Assembly (NCBI RefSeq): GCF_024323335.1
Contig: NC_066581.1
Location: 178,305,330-178,369,329, forward strand
Reading direction: 5' to 3'
Source of the DNA: Lathyrus oleraceus
Taxonomy: Eukaryota; Streptophyta; Magnoliopsida; Fabales; Fabaceae
Length of the DNA: 64,000 nt
Within the stretch, counting starts at the first letter, position 1, and each line of letters opens with the position of its first letter. Below the pieces are notes generated by a model, which saw only the letters and a list, made by a program, of their open reading frames with translations, searched no databases and was not told the origin of the DNA. Positions 45,007 to 55,486 of the stretch are shown here, piece after piece. The translations under genes and the position numbers were made by a program.

Positions 45007-45290
45007 TGATACATGAGGTTATGCATCGATACATACTGTAAGGTTGTTGAATTTTAGAGAATTTATGTAAGCATGGATCGATACAAAGCTCGTATGTATC
45101 GATACATAGAGCATTTGTAACTAACATGGATTGATGCAAGGATCGTATGGATCGATCCATAGAGCATTTTGCCTATCCATGTATCGATACATGACTCGTA
45201 TGGATCGATCCATGCTGATGCAAAAGAGTTTTGTGGTTTACAACATATTTTATGGATCGATGCATAAGATTATGTATTGATACATACTGA
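45007..45290 (-). promoter_or_regulatory. ATCGAT palindrome cluster upstream of the LTR TATA box
   Basis: About nine ATCGAT or ATTGAT cores in 280 bases, several inside longer perfect palindromes: ATGGATCGATCCAT at 45147-45160 and 45200-45213, CATGTATCGATACATG at 45178-45193. Repeated in the 5' LTR (54127-54410). In U3 upstream of TATA, so a candidate enhancer or silencer array. Palindromic motifs in Sirevirus LTRs have been reported. Confidence 0.6.
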
Positions 45291-45477
45291 CACAAAATAG
45301 TTTTTATGAGTTCTTTTAAGAGATGTATCAATGTGGATCTTTATGTATAGGCATGAAACAATAGTATGGGATAAAAACACAAAAGAATCATGTAAAATAA
45401 TGCAAACCAATAATTGGATGATGATCACACAATTTGCTATCATTCAAAACTTATTCAAAGTGAAGAATTTGCTCACA

Positions 45478-45873
45478 AACTCCCCCTTTTTGATGATGGC
45501 AAATTTTTGGCAAGATGTGTGATACTCCCCCTGAGTTTGTGCATATCTGTCAACATATCTGCATTTCTCCCCCTTTGTCAACATAAAAAAGAAGAGGAAA
45601 CAGGTTTATCAAGGCAACATGTTGTAGCAGGACATGGCAAAAAAATGATAAAGAAGCTAACAATCACAAAGAAAGAAGCTTAAAAGTAAAGAATCACTCA
45701 CAAAGAATGACGAATAAGGGAAAAAACATCAGAGGTAAACAAAAAGTGATAAGCATTTAAGTAGTAGAGGTGTTTTAAAGTTTACATAAGACAAGACAGA
45801 AAATGTATAACTAATCTGAAAGAAAAACTTAAGCAATATGCAATGAGATGCTGTGAGATGAAATGGTGATGGT
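45478..45873 (-). other. Multiple polypurine tracts and 3' non-coding region, copia element 2
   Basis: On the minus strand ATCAAAAAGGGGGAGTT abuts the LTR (45478-45495). Two more GGGGGAG tracts lie near 45525 and 45570. The remainder to the stop of the extra ORF is AT-rich and non-coding. Confidence 0.75.
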
Positions 45874-47397
45874 TTAAGGTGTATTATGGCCGTCACAGGA
45901 CTCCTTGTCATCTCTAGCAAGATCTCTGAAGCTTGGCGGAGGTGGAGGAGGAGGCATTTCATCTGGATTTTGACCCATGAATGTGTAGTGCCGGAACCGG
46001 TTTTGGACTTCAACACTTCTGAATCTGTCCATAATACCAGGATTGGCACGGCAGTCGTCCATAAAACCGGACATCTCATTGTAAAAGACTTGGTGCAACT
46101 TAACCAAGTCCGTGTGCCAAGAGTGTTGGTTATGGTACATCCTTGTCTGATCTTCATGCCACTCACGATGCTCGTTATGCCACTCACTTTGTTGGAGATG
46201 CCAAGACCGTGCCTCTTCATGACGTTCTTTGTTGGCAAGCTCCATTTGTTGAAGCATTTGAGTGAGGCCCGCAGTAGGTGTTGAGGATGAAGTACCGCCG
46301 GAGAACGGAGGAGCTGTTGGTTCAGGTACATAGTTCGTTGGAGACCATCTCCGTGGCACCCAATCACCCCAACCAGCATCGACATCAGCTGTAGGCACAT
46401 CTACTTCGTGCACATCAGGCATATCTTCATCAGGTTGATCTTCAGTGACATGAATGCGTTCAGAAGGCACATCAAAATTGTAGATTCTTGTTTTGGATTT
46501 CCTTTCGAAGAGATAAAAACATTGACGGTCTTTGTCCCACCGATATCCCATATGAGCTATAGTGGAAGAGTCGAACTCTTGAGTAGCAGATGGAGATATG
46601 AGGGGAACTAAAGGTAGTGCAACATTCCAAAACTTAAGAATTTTCATGATTTGAGACGCGTAACCAAGAGCAACATTCTTGGCACTGTTACGCACAAAAA
46701 AGAGGCGCTTCACAAAGTAATTTGCCCAATTCAATTGAACCTTATTTTGAAGAATATACAGGAGATGAATGCTTGCCCTGTCTAACCTTGAGTGTCCACT
46801 GGTTGCCGGACGCAGAATGTGCGAGATAATCCAATGGAGTATACGAGGAATCTTCTTTATCATACCAGATGTAACATGTTCATCTTCACCCAGCGGTCTG
46901 TCCAGTTTCAAGATAGATGGGGTAAACTCTCTCAGATTAAAATCAGTATCAAAATGCAGGTCATGCCAGGACTTGAAATTTAGCGACGACACCGGAATTT
47001 GGAACACTTTTTCCCAATCAGCAGCTTCAAAAGTATATGTTCTGACACCGATGGAACACTTAAACATGTAGCCTCTACCAGATTGTAAGCCAGCATAAAA
47101 TGCACGAATAAAGTCCTCATGGTAATCATCCTTTGTAGACAAAAATGACCCAAGTCTTTGTGCATGTAGGAGTTCAACCACATCATTGAGATGCAGATGA
47201 ATAGCATCATTTTTATCAAAGACATGAGGTTTCATAACTAACCTTGATTTGAAAGAATCCTCAAACTCCGTAGCAATTGCGGGATGAAGTAAGTCTAAGG
47301 CATTGGGAGGAAAGTCTGGTGGCTGCTGAGACGTACCAACCGGTTCCTTTCCTTTTCCTTTTCCCTTTGCTCTAGCAGGAATGGTTCTTGGAGGCAT
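45874..47397 (-). CDS. Intact extra (env-position) ORF of the Sirevirus, 507 aa
   Basis: Open from ATG at 47395-47397 to TAA at 45874-45876. N-terminus: basic KGKGKGK patch (residues 11-17). Residues about 60-270 form the conserved part (DDYHEDFIRAFYAGLQSG, MFKCSIGVRTYTFEAADWEK, VFQIP), which I relate to the 'putative plant transposon protein' family seen in copia element 1 at the same place. Residues 318-345 are acidic. Residues 393-435 hold a repeat with His every seventh residue (393, 400, 407, 414, 428, 435; Tyr at 421) and Trp, Met or Leu just before it from 399 on. A PPPPPPP run follows at 482-488. No signal peptide or membrane helix is evident, so an envelope role is unsupported. Likely translated from a spliced or internal RNA; function unknown. 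Confidence 0.75.
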   Translation of the reverse strand: MPPRTIPARAKGKGKGKEPVGTSQQPPDFPPNALDLLHPAIATEFEDSFKSRLVMKPHVFDKNDAIHLHLNDVVELLHAQRLGSFLSTKDDYHEDFIRAFYAGLQSGRGYMFKCSIGVRTYTFEAADWEKVFQIPVSSLNFKSWHDLHFDTDFNLREFTPSILKLDRPLGEDEHVTSGMIKKIPRILHWIISHILRPATSGHSRLDRASIHLLYILQNKVQLNWANYFVKRLFFVRNSAKNVALGYASQIMKILKFWNVALPLVPLISPSATQEFDSSTIAHMGYRWDKDRQCFYLFERKSKTRIYNFDVPSERIHVTEDQPDEDMPDVHEVDVPTADVDAGWGDWVPRRWSPTNYVPEPTAPPFSGGTSSSTPTAGLTQMLQQMELANKERHEEARSWHLQQSEWHNEHREWHEDQTRMYHNQHSWHTDLVKLHQVFYNEMSGFMDDCRANPGIMDRFRSVEVQNRFRHYTFMGQNPDEMPPPPPPPSFRDLARDDKESCDGHNTP

Positions 47398-48044
47398 GAT
47401 GATGAAAGGTTGGAGGAAGGTAGAATGAGTTTTGGGTTTTAGAGGGAGTGATGATGAAGAAAATTAGGGTTAGCCGCTGGTTTTGGGAGGTATGGGGACT
47501 GCTGAGATGAAGTTTTGATACAGGATGTGATAAGAGTGGCTGATGTGTCGATTCATGAGAGAGAAAAAATTGCATTTAATCCAAATAGCAGTCAGTATGT
47601 ATCGATGCATATGGCCATGGATCGATCCATATCATGCATTTTTGTTTTTAAAGGGTCTATGTATCGATACAAACGACGGATGGATCGATACATCCTGAAC
47701 CAGTTTTGACAAATTTGAAATGCAGAAGATATGAATCGATGCATACTGATGCCAAAACAGATTTTAATGAATTTTTATGCAGTATGGATATGCATTATGA
47801 AGTATGTCAAGATAAATATGCCCAAGTATGATTCACAAATCAGATTTTTAATGTTCAAACAATATAAGCAAAGACATTCACAAAAAAAAACTTTTGTTCT
47901 AACATACACAATCATATAATTCTAAATGAGATATAGAAAGGAATGATATTACCTCTGTTGGTGTAACCTTGTGAGGAATAAGTGTAATCTAAAACAACTC
48001 TCATCAACCAAGGTGAGGCATAATATAGATAGGAACAAACATGC
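47398..48044 (-). promoter_or_regulatory. Region upstream of the extra ORF, with ATCGAT palindromes
   Basis: A non-coding gap between RNase H and the extra ORF. Between 47595 and 47745 it repeats the LTR palindrome style: ATGGATCGATCCAT at 47617-47630, TATGTATCGAT phrases at 47596 and 47658, and GCATACTGATGCCAAAACAG at 47741-47760 resembling LTR CATACTGACACAAAATAG. These lie 190 to 350 bases upstream of the ORF start on the minus strand, as in the LTR relative to its TATA box. It may be a copied LTR control module. Confidence 0.5.
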
Positions 48045-51000
48045 TTAAGATAGCAATGGAGAGAGATCTAAGATCCCTAATTCACGACGAATGTTGAAGA
48101 ACGGTTCCGTTGCCAAAGGTTTAGTGAAAATATCAGCAAGCTGATTCTTAGAATCAACATGCTCAAATGCAACGTCTTCTTTTTCAACATGGTCGCGAAG
48201 AAAGTGATGTCTAATCTCTATGTGTTTAGTGCGTGAGTGTAAAACAGGATTTTTAGTAAGGTTGCTGGCACTAGTGTTGTCATATTTTATTGGAATATGT
48301 TTGAGTTGAATGTTAAAGTCTTGTAGTTGCTGCTTTAGCCACAAAATCTGAGCGCAACAACTACCTGCTGCAACGTACTCAGCCTCTGCAGTTGACAAAG
48401 CCACAGATACCTGCTTTTTGCTATGCCAACTTACCAAGGAGTTTGAAAACAAGTGACATGTGCCACTCGTGATTTTCCTATCTGATTTGCAGCCAGCAAA
48501 ATCAGAATCGGAGTAACCTACTAAACTACAATCACTTCCTTTGGAATACCAAAGCCCATATTTAGATGTTCCATGAAGATATCTAAATATACGCTTAACA
48601 GCTTTTAGGTGTGATTCCTTAGGATTTGATTGATATCGTGCACACATACACACACTAAACATGATATCAGGTCTAGAGGCAGAAAGATACAGAAGAGATC
48701 CAATCATACCTCTGAACTTTTTGACATCTACACTCTTACCATGCTCATCTTTATCTAGATTTCCATTGGTAGGCATAGGGGTGTCAATTGATTTTGAGTC
48801 ATTCATTCCAAAGCGCTTGAGTAGTTCTCTGCAGTACTTTGTTTGACATACTGCTGTACCCTCATCAAGTTGTTTTATCTGAAGTCCCAGGAAGTAATTC
48901 AGCTCCCCCATTAGACTCATCTCAAATTCACTCTGCATAACCTTAGAAAATTCTTCGACCAAGTGTATGTTAGTTGAACCAAAAATTATATCGTCTACAT
49001 AAACTTGAACTAAAAGGATGTGCTTTCCCTTGTGTTTAATAAAGAGAGTATTATCCACTTTACCTCTTGAGTATCCATGACCAATTAGAAATTTGCTAAG
49101 CCTTTCATACCAAACCCGAGAGGCTTGTTTAAGACCATACAAGGCTCGTTTTAATTTGTAAACATAATCTGGATTTTCAGCATTCTCAAAACCAGGAGGT
49201 TGTGAGACATATACTTCTTCATTTATGACACCATTTAGAAAAGCACTCTTTACGTCCATTTGGTAAAGCTTAAAATTGTTAGAACACGCATAGGCAAGCA
49301 AGAGACGTATAGCTTCAAGGCGAGCAACTGGAGCATAAGTTTCCTCATAGTCTATACCCTCCTCTTGGTTATACCCTTGTGCTACTAAACGTGCCTTGTT
49401 CCTAGTTATCACTCTGTTTTCATCAAGCTTATTTCTAAAAACCCATTTAGTACCTATGATATGATGATCTCGCGGACGAGGGACAAGTTTCTAAACGTCA
49501 TTTCTTTTAAATTGATTAAGCTCTTCTTGCATGGCCATTAGCCAAAATTCATCAATCAAGGCCTCTTTGGCATTTTTAGGTTCTACTTGTGAAACAAACG
49601 CGAAGTGAGAACAAAAATTACTTATCTTAGAACGAGTCAATACTCCCTTTGAAATATCTCCCAAGATGTTGTCGATAGGATGGTCTTTTGAAGATTTCCA
49701 AGCTGGTGGAAGGTCATTCACTTCAGCTGTCCTTTCTTCCTCATCTTCTTTATGACTAGTATCTTCCTCCTTCTCATGGGCAGCTGTTCTGGACTGATCA
49801 GTTTCCGTAACAACTTCCTTGAGTATGTCTTCTGTAGATACACCTGCGTCATCAAAAGAAATACCTTTTCCGACACTTTTCGGATAAGACTCATCAAAAG
49901 AAACATGGACAGATTCTTCAACAGTAAGTAAACGCTTATTGTACACTCTATATGCTTTACTTGATTGTGCGTATCCAAGAAAGATACCTTCGTCCGCTTT
50001 TGCATCAAACTTCCCAATGTTTTCCTTACCGTTATTCAAAACAAAACACTTACAACCGAATACGTGAAGATGTGACAAGTTTGGCTTTCTTCCTTTTAAA
50101 AGCTCATAAGGGGTTTTATTTAAAATAGGACGGATTAAGATCCTGTTTAAAACATAACAAGCTGTGCTAACTGCATCAGCCCAAAAGTATTTTGGTAATC
50201 CACCCTTATTTAGCATTGTTCTTGCCAACTCCTCTAAAACACGATTTTTACGCTCCACAACGCCATTTTGTTGTGGAGTTCGAGGAGTTGAAAAGTTATG
50301 CTCAATACCATACTTGTCACAGTACTTATCAAAGTGATAGTTTTGAAATTCACCACCATGATCGCTACGGATTGTAACTATTTTGGAATTCATTTTGTTT
50401 TGGGACAGATTTGCAAAATTCTTAAAAGCAGAAAAAGTTTCATCTTTGCTATGAAGGAATATAGTCCAAGTAAATCTAGAATAGTCGTCAACAATTACAA
50501 AACCATAATAATTTCCACCTAAGCTCTTTGTCCTAGAAGGTCCAAAGAGATCCATGTGGAGAAGCTCAAGGGGTCGTGAAGTTGAAATTACATTTTTAGA
50601 TTTAAAAGAGACCCTTGTTTGCTTTCCCATTTGGCACGCGTCACATAGGTGGTCTTTTGAAAATTTTATTTTTGGTAGACCGACTACTAGATCCTTAGAT
50701 ACAACCTTATTAAGCAAATCGAAATTAACATGCGCTAAACGTCTATGCCAAAGCCAAGAATCATCATTCAAGGTGACTAGACATTTAGTACTTGTTAAAG
50801 ATACATAAAAAAGATCAAGCATATAGATATTGTTTACTCTTACTCCCTTAAACACAACGTTCTGTTCAGCATGTTCAATTATGCAGCAAGTTTTTGTGAA
50901 AGAAACTTTATACCCCTTGTCACACAATTGACTTATGCTTAACAAATTGTGTTTAAGCCCCTCTACTAGATGGACATTAGAAATAGAAGTGGTAGAGGGA

Positions 51001-51170
51001 TTACCTACACTACCTTTGCCGAGTATAGCTCCTTTGTTATTGTCTCCATAAGTAAGATATCCCTTCTTCTTTGCTTTGAAGTCTATGAAAAGCGATATGT
51101 CACCGGTCATGTGCCTTGAGCAGCCGCTGTCAAGAAACCATCTTCTATCTACGGAAGCAAGGCACTCATC
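48045..51170 (-). pseudogene. Copia element 2 pol: protease, integrase, RT, RNase H
   Basis: One minus-strand frame from 51170 to 48045 with a single internal TAG at 49491-49493 (tryptophan expected in NDVWKLVPRP). Order: protease DSG site (RWFLDSGCSRHMTGD, 51140-51100), integrase zinc region (LWHRRLAH...CDACQMGK), core D ([10 protein letters not shown]), D (IRSDHGGEFQ), E (QQNGVVERKNR), RT with [10 protein letters not shown] (near 48990), RNase H ([42 protein letters not shown]). All main catalytic residues are present. Upstream, TAG at 51171-51173 and an indel separate it from gag. Apart from these lesions the polyprotein looks functional, which fits the young LTRs. Confidence 0.9.
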
Positions 51171-51178
51171 CTACAATA

Positions 51179-52975
51179 TCAAAAGAGAGAAGTTGGTACC
51201 CAATTTTCATTGGGTCCAAGTGGGTAAGTGCTAACATGGTTGCCTTTTGGCTTCCATTGATAAATACCTTTAGGAACAAGAAATCTCCTAAACTTGCATT
51301 TCTCAATGGTATGGCCAGCACGACAACAATAATGACATAAACCATGATGATGCGTTTGTTTATTCTTGTTCATTAAATCCTTTGGAATAAAAGAGTATTT
51401 TGCATATGGAGGATTTAATGACTTCTTAAACAACCTAGAATCAACGGCATAAGTAACCTTAGGTTGTAAAGCTTTTTCTAATTTGACTTTGAGAGTGTTT
51501 ACCTCTTTTTGCCAAATATGACAAGCGTCACAATACCTAACTTTACTACATCCATCAATGTCAATGTATTTTGAATTTTCTGCAATACTAGCTTTTAACG
51601 ATTCTAAAGCGTTTTCAGCTTTGTATACTTTACCTTCCAGAAATGAAAAAATTTGTTTATCGGAAGATAATCTTTTAAAGGCGTTTACAACTTCGTTATG
51701 CAGTTTTTCAAAAGCTATTTTTAGTTCAGAAAAAGTCATAGAAGAGAAATTATTATAATAGGCTTGTTTTACCTTTTTATCATTGATTTTCTTCTTGTGG
51801 TAGGGCAAATTTTTGGTGTGAGCCATAAGGCACAGATTTGCTGTTTCATCACTATCACTTGAGCTTTGTGTGCTTAATGAGTCACTGTCACTTTCCCATG
51901 CAATGTAAGCTCTTCTTTGTTTGCTGTACCCTTTTGGTGAAGCTTTTCTTTGATCCTTATACTTCATAGGACAGTCTGTTTTATAATGTCCAGATTTACC
52001 ACAATTAAAACAAGATCCTCTTCCTCTATTCTTCTTATTCTCTTCCTGTTTTGAATCTGTAGATTGTCTTCGAAACTTCATGAGATTTTTGTCGGAATGC
52101 TTGACTCCGTTCTTTCGAATGAATCTATTATATCTCCTTACAAACAGTCCCATTTCCTCATCATCCGAATCTTTGTCACTACTCGAATCATTGTTACTTT
52201 GCTCTTTTCGTGAGGACTTGAAGCTAGAGGCCACAAGAGCTATTGGCTTCTTCTCTTCCTCTTTGTCTCTTTTCTTCTCCTTTTCCTTCTTACTTTTGTT
52301 CTCAAACTTTCCAAGACTTTCTAATGCTTGCTGATGTTCTTCCAGCTTTCCAAACAGAGTTGTAATCGTGAGTCTTGTTAGATCGTTGGCTTCCTTAATA
52401 GCTGTTACTTTAGGTTTCCATTCCCTGCTAAGACACCTTAGAATTTTATTAGTAGCAATTTCATTGGAAATAGGTTTTCCAAGAGCATTCAACCTATTAG
52501 TGAGATGAGTGAATCTCTTTTGCATGTCGGAGATAGATTCTCCTTGTTTCATGCGAAAGAGCTCAAACTCTTGATTAAGAGTGTTAATACGGGACTGTTT
52601 TACTTCAGTCGTACCCTCATGGGCAACTTCTAAAGCATCCCACATTTCTTTAGCTGTCGTGCAATGGGATACTCGATAATACTCATCAACACTAAGTGCT
52701 GAAATTAGCATATTTCGAGCTCTCCAATCGCACGACCACTTTTTCTCATCTTTCTCATTCCAATCAGCTTCTGGTTTAGGAACTATGGCGCCAGCCGCAT
52801 TTGTCATAGTAATTTGAAAAGGACCATTTTCAATGGCAGCCCATACTAGCCTATCAACAAAATTTATATGAACTCGCATGCAGTCTTTCCAGTAGCCGTA
52901 GTTTTCACCGTTGAAAATAGGCGCTCTATTATACGCCCCCTTTGGTTCAGAATCCATACTGTTACAGGCAGCCAC
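51179..52975 (-). CDS. Copia element 2 gag (598 aa)
   Basis: Minus-strand ATG at 52975, open to TGA at 51179-51181. The N-terminal gag domain has NRAPIFNGENYGYWKDCMRV and AKEMWDALEVAHEGTTEVKQ. The middle is Lys/Glu-rich (residues about 225-290). A classical CCHC knuckle CFNCGKSGHYKTDC lies near residue 321 and a second one, CHYCCRAGHTIEKC, near residue 541; two spaced knuckles are usual in Sirevirus Gag. A coiled-coil stretch lies between them. It ends in WVPTSLF, where the sequence should run on into protease; an indel there ends Gag and shifts pol to another frame. Gag packages element RNA. Confidence 0.85.
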   Translation of the reverse strand: MAACNSMDSEPKGAYNRAPIFNGENYGYWKDCMRVHINFVDRLVWAAIENGPFQITMTNAAGAIVPKPEADWNEKDEKKWSCDWRARNMLISALSVDEYYRVSHCTTAKEMWDALEVAHEGTTEVKQSRINTLNQEFELFRMKQGESISDMQKRFTHLTNRLNALGKPISNEIATNKILRCLSREWKPKVTAIKEANDLTRLTITTLFGKLEEHQQALESLGKFENKSKKEKEKKRDKEEEKKPIALVASSFKSSRKEQSNNDSSSDKDSDDEEMGLFVRRYNRFIRKNGVKHSDKNLMKFRRQSTDSKQEENKKNRGRGSCFNCGKSGHYKTDCPMKYKDQRKASPKGYSKQRRAYIAWESDSDSLSTQSSSDSDETANLCLMAHTKNLPYHKKKINDKKVKQAYYNNFSSMTFSELKIAFEKLHNEVVNAFKRLSSDKQIFSFLEGKVYKAENALESLKASIAENSKYIDIDGCSKVRYCDACHIWQKEVNTLKVKLEKALQPKVTYAVDSRLFKKSLNPPYAKYSFIPKDLMNKNKQTHHHGLCHYCCRAGHTIEKCKFRRFLVPKGIYQWKPKGNHVSTYPLGPNENWVPTSLF

Positions 52976-52994
52976 AGAGCACCAGCGAACCGGC

Positions 52995-53006
52995 GCTCTG
53001 ATACCA
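52995..53006 (-). promoter_or_regulatory. Primer-binding site, copia element 2
   Basis: Minus strand TGGTATCAGAGC, complementary to initiator-Met tRNA, two bases inside the 5' LTR end at 53009. Confidence 0.95.
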
Positions 53007-53008
53007 CT

Positions 53009-54598
53009 TGTTAGACGGTGTGGCTAGTGATCGAGAGGGGGGGGGGTGAATAGATCACCTCTTTGTAAATAAACGGATTTAAAATTTTATCAGAGTTGTT
53101 GAAACTTAGCGGAAAATTTCAGTCCCGAATCGACTTCCGTCTATTCTGAACCGCTACTAGAAAGCCGAACACGCGAATTAATTGCTGGATTTGAATTAGA
53201 ATGACAGAAATTATTAACACTAGAATCTTATCAAGTTGAATGCGCTTATCACTAAATCCTAATTCCAATGAATAAAACTCAGCTGAACGTTTTGTCAAAC
53301 GATTGGTGTGTATGTGGTCGATGATGAACAATGGTGGACTTTAGTTAAAGAAGTTTTCTTGCCACTATTGTATCATGAAAAATTCAGCCACAACACACTA
53401 ACTGAAATTACAAAACAGTTGTAAACGTAAAGAGAGATAAGGAAAGAATACGATAGGCAGAGATTTGGTAAGGAAGTTCCCCACGTTGTCCTCGCGTGTG
53501 GGTACGTCTCCCTCTCAATTTCAAATGAAATTGAGAACTGTAATTATCAATAATGCCGAATTCGTTGATACAAGGTTTTAATACACAGACAGAATTCTAA
53601 ATCCCAAGAACTTCTTCTTGTATGAAACCTCCACTTGATCTGAGCTCGATCAAGATTTCCTGCAAGAAATTGCAAACAATTCACCGGTTCCACGACCTGT
53701 TTGCGAAATCCACCGATTTCCAAACGCAACGCTGCGGCTGAATCTGTTCTGCAAACGTGACTAACAAACCCGCAAGAACACTCCAGTTCTTGAAGGACAA
53801 ACCAGTTGGTTTTTCTTCGAAACCCCCTTCAATCTTCAACTCAGCTAGATCCTCGATCGTACCACTGAACGTTATCTCGTTGATCCTTTAATCCAAAGAA
53901 CAAGAATGATTATGTGTTGATGTTCTTGAAGAAAAGTGATTGAGAAGATGAAGAAGATGAAGTCTCTTTCAGGTTTCTATTGGCTCAAAACAATTGCTGC
54001 TACACACTCCTTTGATTGGTGATTCAACTGTTTTTCCCTCTCTGAATTCGTTCCTTGCACTGCTGTCACAATACTTCTTATATATGAAAAACATAAGCTG
54101 TTAGTAAATAAAATAGACTTATGTATTGATACATGAAGTTATGCATCGATACATACTGTAAGGTTGTTGAATTTTAGAGAATTTATGTAAGCATGGATCG
54201 ATACAAAGCTCGTATGTATCGATACATAGAGCATTTGTAACTAACATGGATCGATGCAAGGATCGTATGGATCGATCCATAGAGCATTTTGCCTATCCAT
54301 GTATCGATACATGACTCGTATGGATCGATCCATGCTGAAGCAAAAGAGTTTTGTGGTTTACAACATATTTTATGGATCGATGCATAAGATTATGTATTGA
54401 TACATACTGACACAAAATAGTTTTTATGAGTTCTTTTAAGAGATGTATCAATGTGGATCTTTATGTATAGGCATGAAACAATAGTATGGGATAAAAACAC
54501 AAACGAATCATGTAAAATAATGCACAACCAATAATTGGATGATGATCACACAATTTGCTATCATTCAAAACTTATTCAAAGTGAAGAATTTGCTCACA
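53009..54598 (-). repeat. 5' LTR of copia element 2 (1,590 bp)
   Basis: Near-identical to 43889-45477: about 16 substitutions and a one-base indel by hand count. Same TATA box (54078-54086), palindrome cluster (54127-54410) and G10 run (53037-53046). Followed by the second CTGGT copy and Ogre protease text. Confidence 0.95.
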
Positions 54599-55297
54599 CT
54601 GGTTGTGAGAGCCTTTGATGGTTCGAAGCGGGCTGTGTTTGGGGAAGTGGAGCTCCCCGTGAAGATTGGGCCCGAGGTGTTTAAGTCCGTTTTCTATGTC
54701 ATGGATATTCAGCCGACATACAGTTGCTTGTTGGGTAGGCCGTGGATACATGCTGTTGGGGCAGTGACTTCGACTTTGCACCAGAAGCTGAAATACATAT
54801 GGGACGGGCAGGTCGTCACAGTCTGTGGAGAAGAAGACATTTTCGTCAGCCACCTATCATCGTTTAAATACGTGGAAATGGACGGTGAAATTGTTGAAAC
54901 ACCAAGTCAAGCATTCGAAACCGTCAAGGTGGAGAATGCTCTTTTTGCCAAAGAAGAGGAGAAGCCGTCCATTTCTTCGTATAAACAGGCTGTTGAGGTG
55001 GTGAAGAGTGGAGAAGCTCCAGGTTGGGGGAAGATGATGGACATTGCCGCCAAGAAAGACAGATTAGGGGTTGGTTATCAGCCGGGCCGAGGCTCATCTG
55101 GACAGGGCAAAGGACGTCGTCAACCGTTCACGTTCACCAGTGCTGGAATGCTGGATCCAGATCACATCTGTATGGTGGGTGAAGAAGTTGACAGTGACTG
55201 TGAGCTTGATCAATGGATAAAGCCGTGCGTACCAGGGATGGAGATCCAGAACTGGAAGGCTGAAAAGATCATCACTGTCACTCTACGTGAAGAGTAA
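54599..55297 (+). pseudogene. Ogre protease region, right part (fragment C)
   Basis: Continues the protease reading frame after the copia insertion: RAFDGSKRAVFGEVELPV, VFYVMDIQPTYSCLLGRPWI and HQKLKYIWDGQVVTVCGEED, the second half of the retropepsin fold with the conserved LLGRPWI block, then an acidic and basic linker ending TVTLREE and TAA at 55295-55297. No stop occurs inside. Together with 43220-43888 it forms a single coding stretch in the unoccupied element. In Ogre this gag-pro frame is separated from RT by an intron-like region, as seen here. Confidence 0.8.
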
Positions 55298-55486
55298 TAT
55301 TTCCTGTTTTTTCAATTTTGTCTGCATGAAAGCCATACGTTTTGCCCGAAACGTAATGGTTCATTGTAAGGGCCACCTCATGTTTCATTTTGCAATATTT
55401 TCATCATAAATAAAAGGATGTTTTCTAATTAAAAGCGGTGTTCCCTGTTTTTCATTTATTTTTGCAGTTTAAAAACAAAATTAAAA
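55298..55486 (+). other. Intron-like region between gag-pro and RT
   Basis: Short stretch with stop codons in all frames, then a pyrimidine-rich tract and TTTATTTTTGCAG at 55455-55467, a good splice acceptor. Ogre elements are known to remove an intron between protease and RT to join the two coding regions. The donor must lie upstream of the TAA at 55295; I could not fix it by frame. GTGAAG at 55287 is one candidate but does not give a matching phase. Confidence 0.55.

Larger units (their letters stand above)
43889..45477 (-). repeat. 3' LTR of copia element 2 (1,589 bp)
   Basis: On the minus strand from TGTGAGCAAATTC to ...CACCGTCTAACA. Contains a C10 run (plus-strand G10 at 43917-43926) near its end, a TATA box (44958-44966) and a cluster of ATCGAT-centred palindromes (about 45007-45290). 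Confidence 0.95.
43889..54598 (-). mobile_element. Sirevirus-type copia element 2, nearly complete and young, minus strand
   Basis: A 10,710-bp element with LTRs 43889-45477 and 53009-54598 and an exact CTGGT target-site duplication (43884-43888 and 54599-54603). On the minus strand the order is 5' LTR, initiator-Met primer site, gag, protease-integrase-RT-RNase H, extra ORF, multiple polypurine tracts, 3' LTR. A hand count gives about 16 substitutions and one indel between the LTRs (about 1%), so it is the youngest large insertion here. Damage is light: an indel plus TAG at the gag-pol border, and one TAG in pol. Gene order and extra ORF place it in the Sirevirus lineage. Confidence 0.95.

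Noticed and set aside
45886..46284. Plus-strand ORF of 132 codons antisense to the Sirevirus extra ORF.
   Set aside because: A mirror frame of the real 507-codon ORF; no independent signal.
45874..47397. Naming the extra ORF a viral envelope protein.
   Set aside because: Position alone suggests it. I see no signal peptide, no clear membrane helix and no fusion-type motif.
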